The notes: generated by a model not told the origin, from the sequence alone. A stretch of 41,234 nucleotides of DNA from Alphaproteobacteria bacterium (GCA_021775965.1 JAJFGV010000020.1:1-41234), one strand, 5' to 3'. Positions 24,103-32,975 are shown, counted from the first letter of the stretch. Program-made: numbers and translations.

Positions 24103-24869
24103 GATTCATCATCTTTTGTCTCGTCTACCTTCACATCTTCCTCATCATCTTCAAGCTCAAGCTCTATCTTCTCTTCTTCCGGTTCTTCAATAATCTTCGT
24201 CTGCTTTGACTTTTTCTTTTTCGTAGATTTTAGGGATAAAAGACGATCCCCCTCTCCGTCTTTCAATTCCAGAACCCGTGCCGTAGCAATCAGTTTCGTC
24301 ATAAGCTTTTCAATCTTTTCCGGTGCCTGCAGGGGGTCGGTGGTATCAATCCGCAAAAGCGTACCCTCTTCCTGAAAGATAAAAATAACCCAGAAATTTT
24401 TAATCTTCATCAAAGAGGCCAAAGCATCCAGACGCTCTTTTGACAAATAGCCATCCATCGCCGTCTTATTTTTTGCGCGCGCAATATAGGATGCATCCCA
24501 TTTGTCATGATCCGGGTGAACCTCCCTGCCAAAATCAAGGCTCTGAACAAGCGGTACCATACCGCTACTGCCCACAGCGCCGGCAAAAGGCATTTCACTT
24601 TTGAGCGCCACTTCTGCCGCTGTCAGTTTACGCGTCCCACGCGCATCCGGCGTCTGATGCTCGCTGGTCAGAACACCAATTGTATAGCCTTCAAAAGAAC
24701 CTGTAATTTCAGGAACAGAAAGTCCTTTTCCCGTGCCATAGCGCAGCTTGTGTTTTGCCGCAAAACTGCGCCAACCCTTTTTCTGCATGTAGGAAATATA
24801 GAACGACCAGACGGAAAACCCACCCAGCGCGCCCGAAAGAACGATCCATATAAAAAGCCAGATTGACAA
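24099..24869 (-). CDS. Membrane-anchored hypothetical protein with acidic tail
   Basis: One N-terminal membrane segment (about 3-28) is followed by a cytoplasmic domain of about 180 residues and a strongly charged tail: Lys-rich (STKKKKSKQTK) and then Glu/Asp-rich to the end. The folded part has no motif I know. It is convergent with the glucosidase gene, overlapping by 4 nt, so the two stops interleave. Confidence 0.75.
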   Translation of the reverse strand: MSIWLFIWIVLSGALGGFSVWSFYISYMQKKGWRSFAAKHKLRYGTGKGLSVPEITGSFEGYTIGVLTSEHQTPDARGTRKLTAAEVALKSEMPFAGAVGSSGMVPLVQSLDFGREVHPDHDKWDASYIARAKNKTAMDGYLSKERLDALASLMKIKNFWVIFIFQEEGTLLRIDTTDPLQAPEKIEKLMTKLIATARVLELKDGEGDRLLSLKSTKKKKSKQTKIIEEPEEEKIELELEDDEEDVKVDETKDDES

Positions 24870-24926
24870 ATGAACCCCATCAAAGAGATAAAAACTGTAC
24901 TGCAGCCAGTTTAACGTGATTAAAGG

Positions 24927-25142
24927 CTATTGGCCAGAGTACGTTTCCGCCAGCGCATCAAGGCCACCCTCAATGACCTCCAACTCGCCATTCATCGATG
25001 TTATAAGATGCAATACGGCTTCGCCGCCCAAACGCGTATTATCAAGATCGTCTGAATTGCTTAGATGCATTAAGGCACAAAGATGCGCCAAATCATTCTT
25101 ACAACGCTCCAGAGCCAACTTCTGGACCAAAAGCTTTTCCAT
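24927..25142 (-). CDS. Small hypothetical protein (71 aa)
   Basis: The ATG at 25142 follows GGGGGAA, a usable ribosome site. An in-frame GTG four codons upstream is less likely. The protein is mostly helical with two cysteines and no known motif. It is transcribed toward the 24869 gene, 57 nt away. Confidence 0.55.
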   Translation of the reverse strand: MEKLLVQKLALERCKNDLAHLCALMHLSNSDDLDNTRLGGEAVLHLITSMNGELEVIEGGLDALAETYSGQ

Positions 25143-25225
25143 GAATTCCCCCACACAATAAAGTTCAGCCTAATGATTATCTTATTATAGTTTTCTATAA
25201 TGTTCAATATTTTTTTCAACTATGT

Positions 25226-25254
25226 TTGACTTTTATACCGCTTAAGTATAGGAT
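25226..25254 (+). promoter_or_regulatory. Promoter with TATAC/GTATA inverted repeat
   Basis: TTGACT (25226-25231), 17 nt, TAGGAT (25249-25254). TATAC (25234-25238) and GTATA (25246-25250) form an inverted repeat within the spacer, a likely operator for the XRE regulator that follows. Confidence 0.5.
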
Positions 25255-25278
25255 AAAAGATGAAACTATGGGTAAAAT

Positions 25279-25920
25279 ATGATCACTATTGAACAATGCC
25301 GCGCCGCTCGAGGACTGCTGGACTGGACCCAACAGGACCTTGCCGACGCCTCTGGGATGTCCAAAACCGCCATTAATAACTTTGAAAAAAGCCATTCCGA
25401 TATCAAGACCGAATCCCTGAAAGCCATCCGCATGGCCTTTGAAAGCGCCGACATTGAATTTCTGGGCGACCAGGGCCTACGCAAAAAAACTGAAGAGGCC
25501 GGAATTCTCAAAGGGCCAAACGCCCTTTCGGACTTGTTGGATGATATTTTTGAGACACTGAAGAATGACGATGGCGGTGAAATTATGATGATCAATACAG
25601 GCGCCCTACAGATAGACGAACAAAAACTTCAGCAACACGCGAAACGTCTTAAAGCCCATAATATAACGGAAAGAATGATTTGCAGCGAAGGCACACAACC
25701 CAATACTGATTTATGCCGATGGATTGCCGACAGCGATTTCAACAGTGTCAGAACAACTTTTATCTACGGCTCTAAAGTTGCCTTCGAGCTGGCAGGGAGA
25801 AACATGATTGTCATTATTAATAGTCACGATGCCGCACAGACAGAAAAAATGCGCTTTGAATATTTATGGGACAAAGCCGCCCCAACAATTAGCACCAACC
25901 CAAAAACAAAAAAGGCATAA
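25279..25920 (+). CDS. XRE-family transcriptional regulator
   Basis: The N-terminal helix-turn-helix (about 15-60) has WTQQDLADASGMSKTAINNFE, a normal Cro/cI recognition unit. The C-terminal 130 residues (from about 85) form a domain I do not recognise and may sense a ligand or dimerise. It stands alone with a promoter and inverted repeat just upstream, so autoregulation is plausible. A bidirectional terminator follows. Confidence 0.85.
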   Translation: MITIEQCRAARGLLDWTQQDLADASGMSKTAINNFEKSHSDIKTESLKAIRMAFESADIEFLGDQGLRKKTEEAGILKGPNALSDLLDDIFETLKNDDGGEIMMINTGALQIDEQKLQQHAKRLKAHNITERMICSEGTQPNTDLCRWIADSDFNSVRTTFIYGSKVAFELAGRNMIVIINSHDAAQTEKMRFEYLWDKAAPTISTNPKTKKA

Positions 25921-25936
25921 CAAAACTTTCTCATAG

Positions 25937-25970
25937 AATAAAGGCGGAAACCGAAGTCTCCGCCTTTATT
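25937..25970. terminator. Bidirectional terminator between convergent genes
   Basis: AATAAAGGCGGA (25937-25948) pairs perfectly with TCCGCCTTTATT (25959-25970), with a 10-nt loop. The A/T flanks suit both the XRE gene and the convergent 26632 gene. Confidence 0.85.
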
Positions 25971-25996
25971 TAAGTAAGTACGTTTTTTATGAGGGT

Positions 25997-26632
25997 TTAG
26001 TTGTAGCGGATTTCATCTCCGTCTTCTGAAGTATTGTGGATATAATGCGCCATCGGAACCGACAGATGCGTTTCTGCGCTAGGCTGCGGAGACTCAAGGC
26101 TTTTTGTCTGTATCCGGCCAGCCAGAGATGTCATCTGGTCCAGCAGGTCTTCCGCATGAGACACAAGTGCTTCAGCTTTGCCTGTACTAATCAAATCGGT
26201 GTCGGCATGGCGTTCTATTTTTTCTGCCACGACGTCCCCATGTGCCTGGGCTGTATCGATTTGTTTTTCCAGTTTGTGTATGGCCTGGCTAAAGAAGCCG
26301 GTCGTTTTATCAACCACCTCAACCTTTTTCTCCATTTTCGACATGGAGTCACTAAAGGCATTGGCCTGGTCACCGACATTGGTAACTTTGGCTTCAAGCT
26401 GGTGAATGCTTTGTGAGAAATTTCCGGCTTGTTTGTCGACAATTTCAACTTTTTCTTCTAGCTTGTGAATAGCATCGCTGAAAAATCCAGTTTGTTTGCG
26501 GATAACTTCGAACCCTGAACGGAGACGCTCAAAACCCGCACCGAGAACGATGCTGGTTCCAACGGCTGCCACCGCAGAGAATACGGCCATCATCAATGAT
26601 ACGGCCACAATGGTTTCTACTTCTAATGTCAT
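25997..26632 (-). CDS. Membrane-anchored coiled-coil protein with 21-residue repeats
   Basis: An N-terminal membrane helix (about 8-32) is followed by four consecutive 21-residue repeats (about 50-133) of the form FFSxAIHKLExKVExVDKxxG. Each is three heptads, so a long coiled coil is likely. The C-terminus is less ordered. I chose the ATG at 26632, upstream of which lies GGGTGGG. An upstream in-frame start would put 21 extra residues before the membrane helix. It could be an envelope spacer or a chemoreceptor-like rod without a signalling tip. The function is unknown. Confidence 0.75.
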   Translation of the reverse strand: MTLEVETIVAVSLMMAVFSAVAAVGTSIVLGAGFERLRSGFEVIRKQTGFFSDAIHKLEEKVEIVDKQAGNFSQSIHQLEAKVTNVGDQANAFSDSMSKMEKKVEVVDKTTGFFSQAIHKLEKQIDTAQAHGDVVAEKIERHADTDLISTGKAEALVSHAEDLLDQMTSLAGRIQTKSLESPQPSAETHLSVPMAHYIHNTSEDGDEIRYN

Positions 26633-26828
26633 GATCCCACCCTTTCTGAGAACTAAATATTTTTTTATTCCGGTTTTCGTACTGAAGACGAACAAGAACC
26701 CTATAATTATTATGTTAAATCTAATACTAAAGATTGTCCATGACTATCGTTTCGGAATTATTTCAATTTTGATTGGAATTTGTGAAGTTTAGATTGACGC
26801 CCCCATCTAAAAAGAGTTCGATAGACCC

Positions 26829-27164
26829 ATGGAACCTGACTTAAAGCACTATAAAAACAAGCTTCTAGAGCGCAAAGCTGAGCTGGAAGATCACAGCAAA
26901 AAGAGCCGTGAAAACCGTGAGCCTGTCGAGCTGGACCAGACAAAAATGGGCAGGCTGTCACGCCAGGATGCGCTCATGCAACAATCGATGGCCGAAGCAA
27001 CCGAACGCAATCGCGGTGTAGAGGTTCAAAAAATTGATGCGGCATTGAAACGTATTGATAACGATAATTTTGGCTATTGTGCCACTTGCGATGAGGAAAT
27101 AGCGAAAGCGCGGCTACAAAACGACCCGGCTGTGGCAACCTGCATTAAATGTGCGCAAGGCTAA
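26829..27164 (+). CDS. DksA/TraR family zinc-finger protein
   Basis: A 111-aa protein with an N-terminal coiled coil and a C-terminal C4 zinc finger: C84-x2-C87 and C105-x2-C108 (FGYCATCDEEI ... CIKC). DksA-type proteins bind the RNA polymerase secondary channel and act with ppGpp. It is shorter than E. coli DksA, and the coiled-coil tip DxxDxA is not obvious, so it may be a DksA-like paralogue rather than DksA itself. It is convergent with the 27502 gene, 2 nt apart. Confidence 0.88.
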   Translation: MEPDLKHYKNKLLERKAELEDHSKKSRENREPVELDQTKMGRLSRQDALMQQSMAEATERNRGVEVQKIDAALKRIDNDNFGYCATCDEEIAKARLQNDPAVATCIKCAQG

Positions 27165-27166
27165 AA

Positions 27167-27502
27167 CTACTTACCCTGCGCCTCATTAAACATCTGATCA
27201 GCCGCATCGTCATTGATGTTCTCAAGGATATCTTTGGTTTCCTCAAGCGGCTGCGGCTCGCGCGGACGCACAACAGGTTCGACAATCGGTGCATTTTGCG
27301 GCTGAGCCGCTTCAATAACTGGCCCACGTTCCGGCAACATGCTGGCACGCACATAGGCAACGCCAGTTCCGGCCGTGCGCATATTATTATACGGGAACCC
27401 TGAATAAGCGACGCGTTCATAGCCATCACACCCTGTAAGGGGCGCGACCAATAACAACGGGGCAACAAGCAACAAGCGTGATTTGAATCGAAACGAAGAC
27501 AT
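27167..27502 (-). CDS. Small lipoprotein
   Basis: A lipoprotein signal with lipobox PLTGC near residue 25 is followed by a Pro/Glu-rich mature part with no known domain. The start at 27502 has AGGAG 7 nt upstream; the frame extends further but without signal-peptide sense. An outer-membrane or periplasmic location is expected. Confidence 0.75.
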   Translation of the reverse strand: MSSFRFKSRLLLVAPLLLVAPLTGCDGYERVAYSGFPYNNMRTAGTGVAYVRASMLPERGPVIEAAQPQNAPIVEPVVRPREPQPLEETKDILENINDDAADQMFNEAQGK

Positions 27503-27601
27503 GGTCCGTCTCCTATGTGAGGAAAAAAGAGGGCTTGAACGCAAAAAGACTGTACGAGCGTACAGCCTTAAATATAGACGAGATAGCCGTTGTTGGCAAC
27601 A

Positions 27602-28225
27602 TTAATGGAAGAGAGTATCCCAACGCTCCTCAACATCTTTTTGAATAACATCAAGTTCCTGCCAGAGTGTATCATTTTCACGCATAAACAACTCGTTATA
27701 GCCGGTTCCTATCATACCCTGCCAATTGGATTTGTAACGGCAGCGCTCTTTTTTGGTTCTGTATGTATCAAAACGCAGGCGATATTGCAGCTTTACCTGC
27801 TCGACATCATAGCTATCATAGCTGAGACCATCTATATCAAAACCAAGACGATTGCGCCCGCTCCATTCATAAGCAACCAGCGCCTTGCGATCAAAACGAT
27901 CCTGAGGACGGCAGCTTTTGGGCCGCACCTCCTGCTCAAACGCTACAGCCACAATTTCAGGCACCGGCTCAGCAGAACCCCCTTGCGGCGTTCCAAGCCC
28001 CTGCCCCGCGCCAATGGCCGGCTCGATTGATAATTCTGTGATAGCATCACGCGGCGCATCAGGGTCAAATTTTGGAGGGGCCGGTGCCAGTGAAGCTGTC
28101 GTCATATTGGAAGAGCAGCCCGCAAGAGCAACCGCCATCAGAGACATGAAAACGATTTGTAATATATAGCTGTTTTGGCCAGCCAGACCGTTTTGTTTTA
28201 TTTTGTTGTGTACCATTGATTCCAT
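27602..28225 (-). CDS. Lipoprotein (207 aa)
   Basis: The lipobox VALAGC lies about 37 residues in, with an unusually long n-region. The start could also be the ATG three codons later. The linker is Ala/Pro-rich and the C-terminal domain has several cysteines, aromatic residues and charges (YEWSGRNRLGFDIDGLSYDS). No family is recognised. Confidence 0.7.
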   Translation of the reverse strand: MESMVHNKIKQNGLAGQNSYILQIVFMSLMAVALAGCSSNMTTASLAPAPPKFDPDAPRDAITELSIEPAIGAGQGLGTPQGGSAEPVPEIVAVAFEQEVRPKSCRPQDRFDRKALVAYEWSGRNRLGFDIDGLSYDSYDVEQVKLQYRLRFDTYRTKKERCRYKSNWQGMIGTGYNELFMRENDTLWQELDVIQKDVEERWDTLFH

Positions 28226-28360
28226 AATATCACGAAACCCGCGCTCAGTGCGAATCTCCGGCTATTTATAGGTTTTTCGAACATAGAATCCATGCGCTTG
28301 CTGCATAGCAAAATAGAAATAACTACATTGAATCCATTGAATATTTTTTATGAAGACTGT

Positions 28361-28726
28361 TTATTGTTGATCAAATTTATCAAACAACACAGTCATAAGC
28401 GGTATACCCGTTAAAAAAACCAGCCCCAACCAGATAAAGTAAAAATTCACATCCAGCCTGACACCAAAATCAACACGCATAATACCGGGAACATAACGGG
28501 CGGCAAAACCACAAAACCCAACGAAGAGAAATGAAATAACGATGGCCTTGCCCGGCAAGGCTCGCCACGATCCGGATAAAATGTAAGCGCCGCCAAAACT
28601 AAAAACTGCCAGCATGAGAGGCTCAACAGACCCCGCGCTTTCAGCCGCATTCAAACCGGCAACGCCGCCAATAATAAAAGCAACACTGATAAACCACTTC
28701 AAAGCCTGAAAAAATGACTCGCCCAT
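28361..28726 (-). CDS. Small integral membrane protein
   Basis: 121 residues with about four hydrophobic segments (8-27, 36-50, 60-76, 92-113). There is no known motif. It starts 11 nt after the acetyltransferase gene and is probably co-transcribed with it. Confidence 0.72.
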   Translation of the reverse strand: MGESFFQALKWFISVAFIIGGVAGLNAAESAGSVEPLMLAVFSFGGAYILSGSWRALPGKAIVISFLFVGFCGFAARYVPGIMRVDFGVRLDVNFYFIWLGLVFLTGIPLMTVLFDKFDQQ

Positions 28727-28737
28727 TTAAGACTCAA

Positions 28738-29277
28738 TCATGCAGCGCTACGATACAGCACATGCTGCGCCAACGGATGCCCCTCGGGCAAACGTGGATA
28801 TTGAAAATTCCCCTCCGCATCATGGACCAGCCCGATCTTTTCCATCACATGAATAGAGCGGGTGTTGTCGTAGACCGTAAAAGCAACAATCTCGGGAATC
28901 TCCAATGCCTTCAGACCATGATCAAGGACACCCTGCGCGGCTTCCGATGCATAACCATGGCCCCAGAATTCGTAAGACAGCCGCCAGGCAATTTCCACCG
29001 CCGGCTTGAACGGCACATCAAGCGCTACATTATTAAGACCGACAAAGCCCATGAATTCGTTGGTTTCTTTTAATGCAGCCGCATAGAGCCCGTAGCCGTG
29101 TTTTTTAAAATGGTCTTCAAACCGGCTCACCAATTTATCACTAGCATCTTCATCCAGACGGCGCGGCATATATTCCATGACCATCGGATCACCATTCATT
29201 TGCGCAAACGGCTTGCGGTCTTCGTCCTGCCATTCGCGCAAAACCAGACGCTCGGTCTCCAGATGTGTTTTTGTCAT
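28738..29277 (-). CDS. GNAT acetyltransferase (RimJ/RimL type)
   Basis: The N-terminus LETERLVLREWQDEDR is typical of RimJ/RimL-like enzymes that acetylate protein N-termini or small molecules with acetyl-CoA. The acetyl-CoA loop region is WRLSYEFWGHGYASEA, and the C-terminal NTRSIHVMEKIGL is the usual motif B. The length of 179 is normal. The substrate is unknown. It is first in a leftward pair with the membrane protein. Confidence 0.9.
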   Translation of the reverse strand: MTKTHLETERLVLREWQDEDRKPFAQMNGDPMVMEYMPRRLDEDASDKLVSRFEDHFKKHGYGLYAAALKETNEFMGFVGLNNVALDVPFKPAVEIAWRLSYEFWGHGYASEAAQGVLDHGLKALEIPEIVAFTVYDNTRSIHVMEKIGLVHDAEGNFQYPRLPEGHPLAQHVLYRSAA

Positions 29278-29433
29278 GATATCTCCGCGTGAAAACTAAG
29301 CTCCCATCGTAACAGCAGGGCACAGGTAGCGAAGCATGCGAAATCACATCCATCCACAAAGCGCTGTGGACAACAAGAGGCAATACCTTGTGCGTTGCCC
29401 TGTATTCATTAGAATAGTCATAGGAGTCTCGCA

Positions 29434-29973
29434 ATGAAGCATCCTCTGGTGCCGGTCCTCGGTATCATTTTATCTTTGCTATTATATTCAGCCCCCGCCA
29501 GTGCCAATGAGCAACTGGAGGTACTTGAGCTACAGGTCAGCCGCATTGGTGATACTGAGCTTGGCTGTGGCGCCCTGTCACAGGAAGCTGCCGTCATGCG
29601 CGACATCATTGATACCACGCAGGATATCCAGAACAGCTCCAAAATAAAGAGTCACGGAATTAACGCCGCCGCGGGCGTTGGCGGCTTTTTGATTGGAACC
29701 GTCACAGGTGGCATTGGTTTTGCCGCCGCAGGATTCTTGCTCGACCAATCAACCAAAGACAATGCGAGCGAAGCCGATGGTGTGCAGGATATCGCCCAGC
29801 AACGCCGCTCGCTGATGATGGGAATTTACAATGCCAAAGGCTGCCTCGGCCCCATCGAACATGTCATGCAGGACCAGGTGACACGGGAAGATGAGGAAAC
29901 GCGTTTGGCGGCGATTGAAACAGAAGCGGGTGATGACCAATCTGAACCACGTAAACCCCGTTATAACGAATAA
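29434..29973 (+). CDS. Exported glycine-rich hypothetical protein
   Basis: A signal peptide (about 1-24, ASA-NE) is followed by a helical part and then a glycine-zipper-like hydrophobic stretch (GVGGFLIGTVTGGIGFAAAG, about 82-101) that could insert in or associate with membranes. The C-terminus is acidic and charged. TAGGAG lies 7 nt upstream. No family is recognised. Confidence 0.72.
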   Translation: MKHPLVPVLGIILSLLLYSAPASANEQLEVLELQVSRIGDTELGCGALSQEAAVMRDIIDTTQDIQNSSKIKSHGINAAAGVGGFLIGTVTGGIGFAAAGFLLDQSTKDNASEADGVQDIAQQRRSLMMGIYNAKGCLGPIEHVMQDQVTREDEETRLAAIETEAGDDQSEPRKPRYNE

Positions 29974-29976
29974 CAT

Positions 29977-30503
29977 TCAGTCAAGCTTGCGAAGGCCCAT
30001 AACCTTCCCGGAAGCAGCATGCACCAGAACCTCATAGGTTTTGACCAGCTTTTTGACCTCCACCCGGTAAACCGGTTTGCGCTCATGAATAATGATTTCT
30101 GCATTCAAAATACGGGCGCGCGTACGGCCTCTGGTTTTGTCTTCAACATGTGATAGCGCAATGGCTCCGGCAACATTTTGTGCCATGATATTCATCGGCA
30201 AAACCGTGCCGGGCACCAGATGCTCAATCTCAATTTCATGCACCTGACCGGTCAGCGTATTAACCTCAACATCAAAAATCGAGCCGTCACTGCGAATAAT
30301 TTTAACACCCATGAAAAAACGATCGTTCTCCCACCAACCGTCACTCGATAAAATCTCCCCCGGTATAGTGCGCAGCGCAATTTCCTGCGCCTGCTCTTGT
30401 GTAAAGCGCCCTTTTGGCCCGCCGCCAACAAATGCTTCTTCTTGTGCCAAGATACTGTAAGGGGCGAAAGTAAAATAATGATGAGCAGGAAAAACTGCTT
30501 CAC
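29977..30503 (-). pseudogene. PepSY-domain protein, frameshifted in the signal peptide
   Basis: A GTG at 30503, just after the upstream stop, begins a signal peptide (VKQFFLLIIILLSPLTVSW), but that frame does not continue into the mature protein. Sequence from about 30447 down, in the next frame, gives AQEEAFVGGGPKGRFTQEQ followed by a PepSY domain. One missing G in TTGGCACAAG (30450-30441) would restore a normal exported protein of about 175 aa with cleavage near SWA-Q. Either the gene is broken or the read has an error. PepSY domains are thought to inhibit or modulate proteases in the envelope. It is in an operon with the next PepSY gene. Confidence 0.75.
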
Positions 30504-30511
30504 GATAAGAC

Positions 30512-31192
30512 CTATCTGCGCGCGACCGGCCATTTGCTGGTGCTTGGTTGCACCGGCGCGGGCGCAGCCGCTTCACCGCGGCGAACGATATCACCATTGG
30601 CGCTGTCGACCATAATTTCATACGGACCAGAATCCGTTTTAAACACCACAGCAAACACATGCCGCCCGCCATAAACATCCTCGCGCACGTTAAAACCTTG
30701 CGAGGCTGGCGCATTATCAAGCGCAATATTGGCAGCGAGATCAGCGCTGATCGTTCCCGGTTTTGGTGCGGCCGGTGCAGTTGAAGGTTTGCGCGGCGGC
30801 AAAGGAATCCAGCCGCCCGCCTCTTCAGGTGCCGGCGCATAAGCGGTTTTGGTTGGCGGCGGCTGATCCTCTACAGGTTCGACCGCTTCGTATTCCTCCT
30901 CTGCCGGAACGTAATGGATGTTTTGCTCAGCCCAGCTTGGCTGGATATCGGAAGGTTGCACCAAATCAGACTCTTTCACACGCGGTGCACGGGCTTGTCG
31001 CTGTGGTGGTGGGCGCGGCTTAGCGCGTTGCTGTTGCGGCTCCGGTGGTGGCGCGGGCTTGCGCACATTAACCTCATCAACCGTACCGTCATCCTGGATG
31101 ACGCGGATTTTAAAATCGCCAGACTCTTGCGCAAACGCCGAAAACGGCGTGGCAAAAATCAGAATCGCAATGAGAATAATCAAATGCTGCAT
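30512..31192 (-). CDS. Periplasmic PepSY-domain protein with proline-rich linker
   Basis: The signal peptide is MQHLIILIAILIFATPFSAFA-QE. A long Pro/Ala/Gln-rich low-complexity linker (about 40-145) leads to a C-terminal PepSY-like domain (ISADLAANIALDN ... YEIMVDSANGDIVRRG). I chose the ATG at 31192 over a GTG 11 codons upstream because it gives a clean signal peptide. Neither has a strong ribosome site. The gene is followed after 8 nt by the second PepSY gene. Confidence 0.8.
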   Translation of the reverse strand: MQHLIILIAILIFATPFSAFAQESGDFKIRVIQDDGTVDEVNVRKPAPPPEPQQQRAKPRPPPQRQARAPRVKESDLVQPSDIQPSWAEQNIHYVPAEEEYEAVEPVEDQPPPTKTAYAPAPEEAGGWIPLPPRKPSTAPAAPKPGTISADLAANIALDNAPASQGFNVREDVYGGRHVFAVVFKTDSGPYEIMVDSANGDIVRRGEAAAPAPVQPSTSKWPVARR

Positions 31193-31358
31193 GAAGCGGA
31201 GTATAACAAGATTAACGTGTTGCACCAGTATTTTATCGCCGCTCTATACCCCAAAAATCCAATATATACAGCATTTTAGTAAAGTTCCTTTAAAAACGTA
31301 TCTTTTTTATGTTAAAATTATGGAATAGGTGATTATTAACGAAAGAGGATAAAAAGAC

Positions 31359-31730
31359 ATGTCTACCGGTGACACACAACAAGCCTTACTAACAGCACTC
31401 GCGCAAGAACGCCAAGCGGAAACGAAACGGGCCCAGCAAGAACAATGGCAGGCAGACCAGCGACAGCAAGCGGCTCACAACCAGAAACTTAGTGACCAGA
31501 AGGTACGGTTCGAAGAATCGAAACGTGTACAAGCAAAATGGGTCGAGAATGAGAAAAGGGTGGAAACGATATATCAGAAGGATCTGCACGAGGCCACGGT
31601 TAAGCAAGACGAAGAAAAATTTGCACAGTCAGAGCGCGAGAACCAGCAACATTTCGAGAAAACTGGAAGCACGCAAGATACAGGTATAATGCCGGGGCGG
31701 GCTCTGAGCGATACAACGTCTATAGTATAA
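31359..31730 (+). CDS. Gln/Glu-rich coiled-coil hypothetical protein
   Basis: 123 residues, almost entirely charged or Gln-rich helix (about 10-100) likely to form a coiled coil. It has no cysteines, signal peptide or known motif. AGAGGATAAAAAGAC precedes the ATG. It stands alone. Confidence 0.6.
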   Translation: MSTGDTQQALLTALAQERQAETKRAQQEQWQADQRQQAAHNQKLSDQKVRFEESKRVQAKWVENEKRVETIYQKDLHEATVKQDEEKFAQSERENQQHFEKTGSTQDTGIMPGRALSDTTSIV

Positions 31731-32080
31731 ATAGCTGCAAAAAGCAGATAATTCCAATGGACCATATAACGAAATACGGAAATTTATTGCGGTCCCTTCA
31801 AGGATTTGGGAAGTAATTTGACAAAACCTCCGATTTCTGCGATAAATGGGGTAGTTTGATAACGACGAGACTTACGGCATACGATTTTTAAAAGACCTAC
31901 GCCCCCTTTTGGACACAAAACAAGCTTCAAAAGCGCAGGGCCCGGAATATCCCTTTCAAAAATTCAGTTCGGTAAATCGCGACAAAGTAAGGCTTTTAAC
32001 GGCCCCATCTTCTATCGAACAAAAAAGCTTTGCCGCATGGTGCGGCGGGCGTCAACCGAATTGCTAAAGGAGATAATTTC
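31731..32080 (+). promoter_or_regulatory. Long leader region of cold-shock gene
   Basis: No gene is seen. TTGACA (31818-31823) with ATAAAT 18 nt downstream could be the csp promoter, giving a leader of about 230 nt. Near its end is the hairpin GCCGCA-TGG-TGCGGC (about 32032-32046), then AAAGGAGA before the ATG. Long structured leaders are known as thermosensors for cspA-type genes; that role here is inferred. Confidence 0.5.
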
Positions 32081-32287
32081 ATGGCAACAGGTACAGTAAA
32101 ATGGTTCAACCCAACTAAAGGCTTTGGTTTCATCGAACCTGAAGATGGCGGACAAGACGTGTTCGTACATATCAGTGCAGTAGAGAAATCAGGCATGGGT
32201 AACCTTCATGAAGGTCAAAAAATTGAATTTGAAATTCAGGAAGAAAAAGGCAAGTCCAGCGCGACAAACCTGAAAGAAGCTGCTTAG
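32081..32287 (+). CDS. Cold-shock protein, CspA family
   Basis: A 68-residue single cold-shock domain that binds single-stranded nucleic acid as an RNA chaperone. RNP1 is KGFGFI and RNP2 is [21 protein letters not shown] is the standard start. The ATG at 32081 has AAAGGAGATAATTTC before it; the frame is open from 32030 but without family similarity. A terminator follows. Confidence 0.96.
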   Translation: MATGTVKWFNPTKGFGFIEPEDGGQDVFVHISAVEKSGMGNLHEGQKIEFEIQEEKGKSSATNLKEAA

Positions 32288-32313
32288 TTTTAAGCACTTA
32301 CTATAAATTTGAG

Positions 32314-32346
32314 AAAGCACGGGTCGCAAGATCCGTGCTTTTTTAT
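32314..32346 (+). terminator. Terminator of the cold-shock gene
   Basis: AAAGCACGGGTC pairs with GATCCGTGCTTT (one G-T pair) around a GCAA loop and is followed by a T-run. Confidence 0.9.
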
Positions 32347-32440
32347 GGCCCGGATTTCGGGTCCGCTTTTCTAGCTTTATTGCACCACATATTATTTTAC
32401 ATAATCCAAACGCTTGGGAAGGGGACAAAGATTTCTTTGG

Positions 32441-32551
32441 GAAGAAAATGCTCCTCTGAGAAAAAAATGCTCCTCTAGGAAGAAAATGATCTTCTGGAAA
32501 GAAAATGCTCCTCTGGAAGAAAATATTCTTCTGGAAAGAAAATGTTCTTCG
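32441..32551. repeat. Tandem repeat, period about 19 bp, six degenerate copies
   Basis: Units of the form GAAGAAAATGCTCCTCTGG run from 32441 to about 32551, with period 18-20. The arms (GAAG, CTTC) make each unit weakly self-complementary. The period is not a multiple of three, so it is not coding. Confidence 0.8.
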
Positions 32552-32567
32552 TCGCGCTGTTTGCGCG

Positions 32568-32975
32568 TCATTTTATCCTGAAAAGATCGTCTTCCCAACC
32601 GGGGCCACTTGCAGCGATATCGGGTCCTGATTTTAGGGCCGCTTTTTCGCCAGCCGCGCCTTGTAGCCCCGAATTGTAGACCCGATCCTCCACATGCTCC
32701 AAAATCTGCTTGCCTGACTCGATTTCGGCCCGCTTCCTCTCTTCTTTTTCACGCCTTTTTTTCTGTTCGGATTCTTCCCGCGCCTTGTCGGCCCAGGTCT
32801 GATGTTGCAGCGCCTCATTTTCGTCCATGGCCATAAAAAATCCGACCGGCTTGTTGTAGCGCTTGACGATGACGGCGCGGTGCTCCTCGCGCTCGAGCTT
32901 GCGGATGTAGCGCGCTATATTGCTTTTGAAATCATGAATGGTGGCGTAAATGTAATTGTCGGTGTAATCCGGCAT
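32568..32975 (-). CDS. Phd/YefM-like antitoxin with charged C-terminal extension
   Basis: Residues 10-50 (ATIHDFKSNIARYIRKLE, VIVKRYNKPVGFFMAM) fit the Phd/YefM fold, which binds its own promoter DNA and neutralises a toxin through its tail. The tail here is long and highly charged (about 62-95), then low complexity. No RelE, Doc or PIN toxin is next to it, so it is solitary or works with something elsewhere. AAAGGAT precedes the ATG. The promoter is a perfect consensus and is repeated twice further right, each time with a fragment of this gene's start. Confidence 0.75.
   Translation of the reverse strand: MPDYTDNYIYATIHDFKSNIARYIRKLEREEHRAVIVKRYNKPVGFFMAMDENEALQHQTWADKAREESEQKKRREKEERKRAEIESGKQILEHVEDRVYNSGLQGAAGEKAALKSGPDIAASGPGWEDDLFRIK

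Noticed and set aside
29977-30840. 287-codon frame as one protein
   Set aside because: Its first 110 residues are antisense-like sequence overlapping the upstream PepSY gene; only the part after about 30450 is real.
32441-32551. Possible CRISPR array
   Set aside because: Period of about 19 bp with no unique spacers; it is a simple degenerate tandem repeat.
32392-32598. 68-codon frame across the 19-bp repeats
   Set aside because: The repeat period is not a multiple of three and the start lies in repeat DNA overlapping the antitoxin gene's end.
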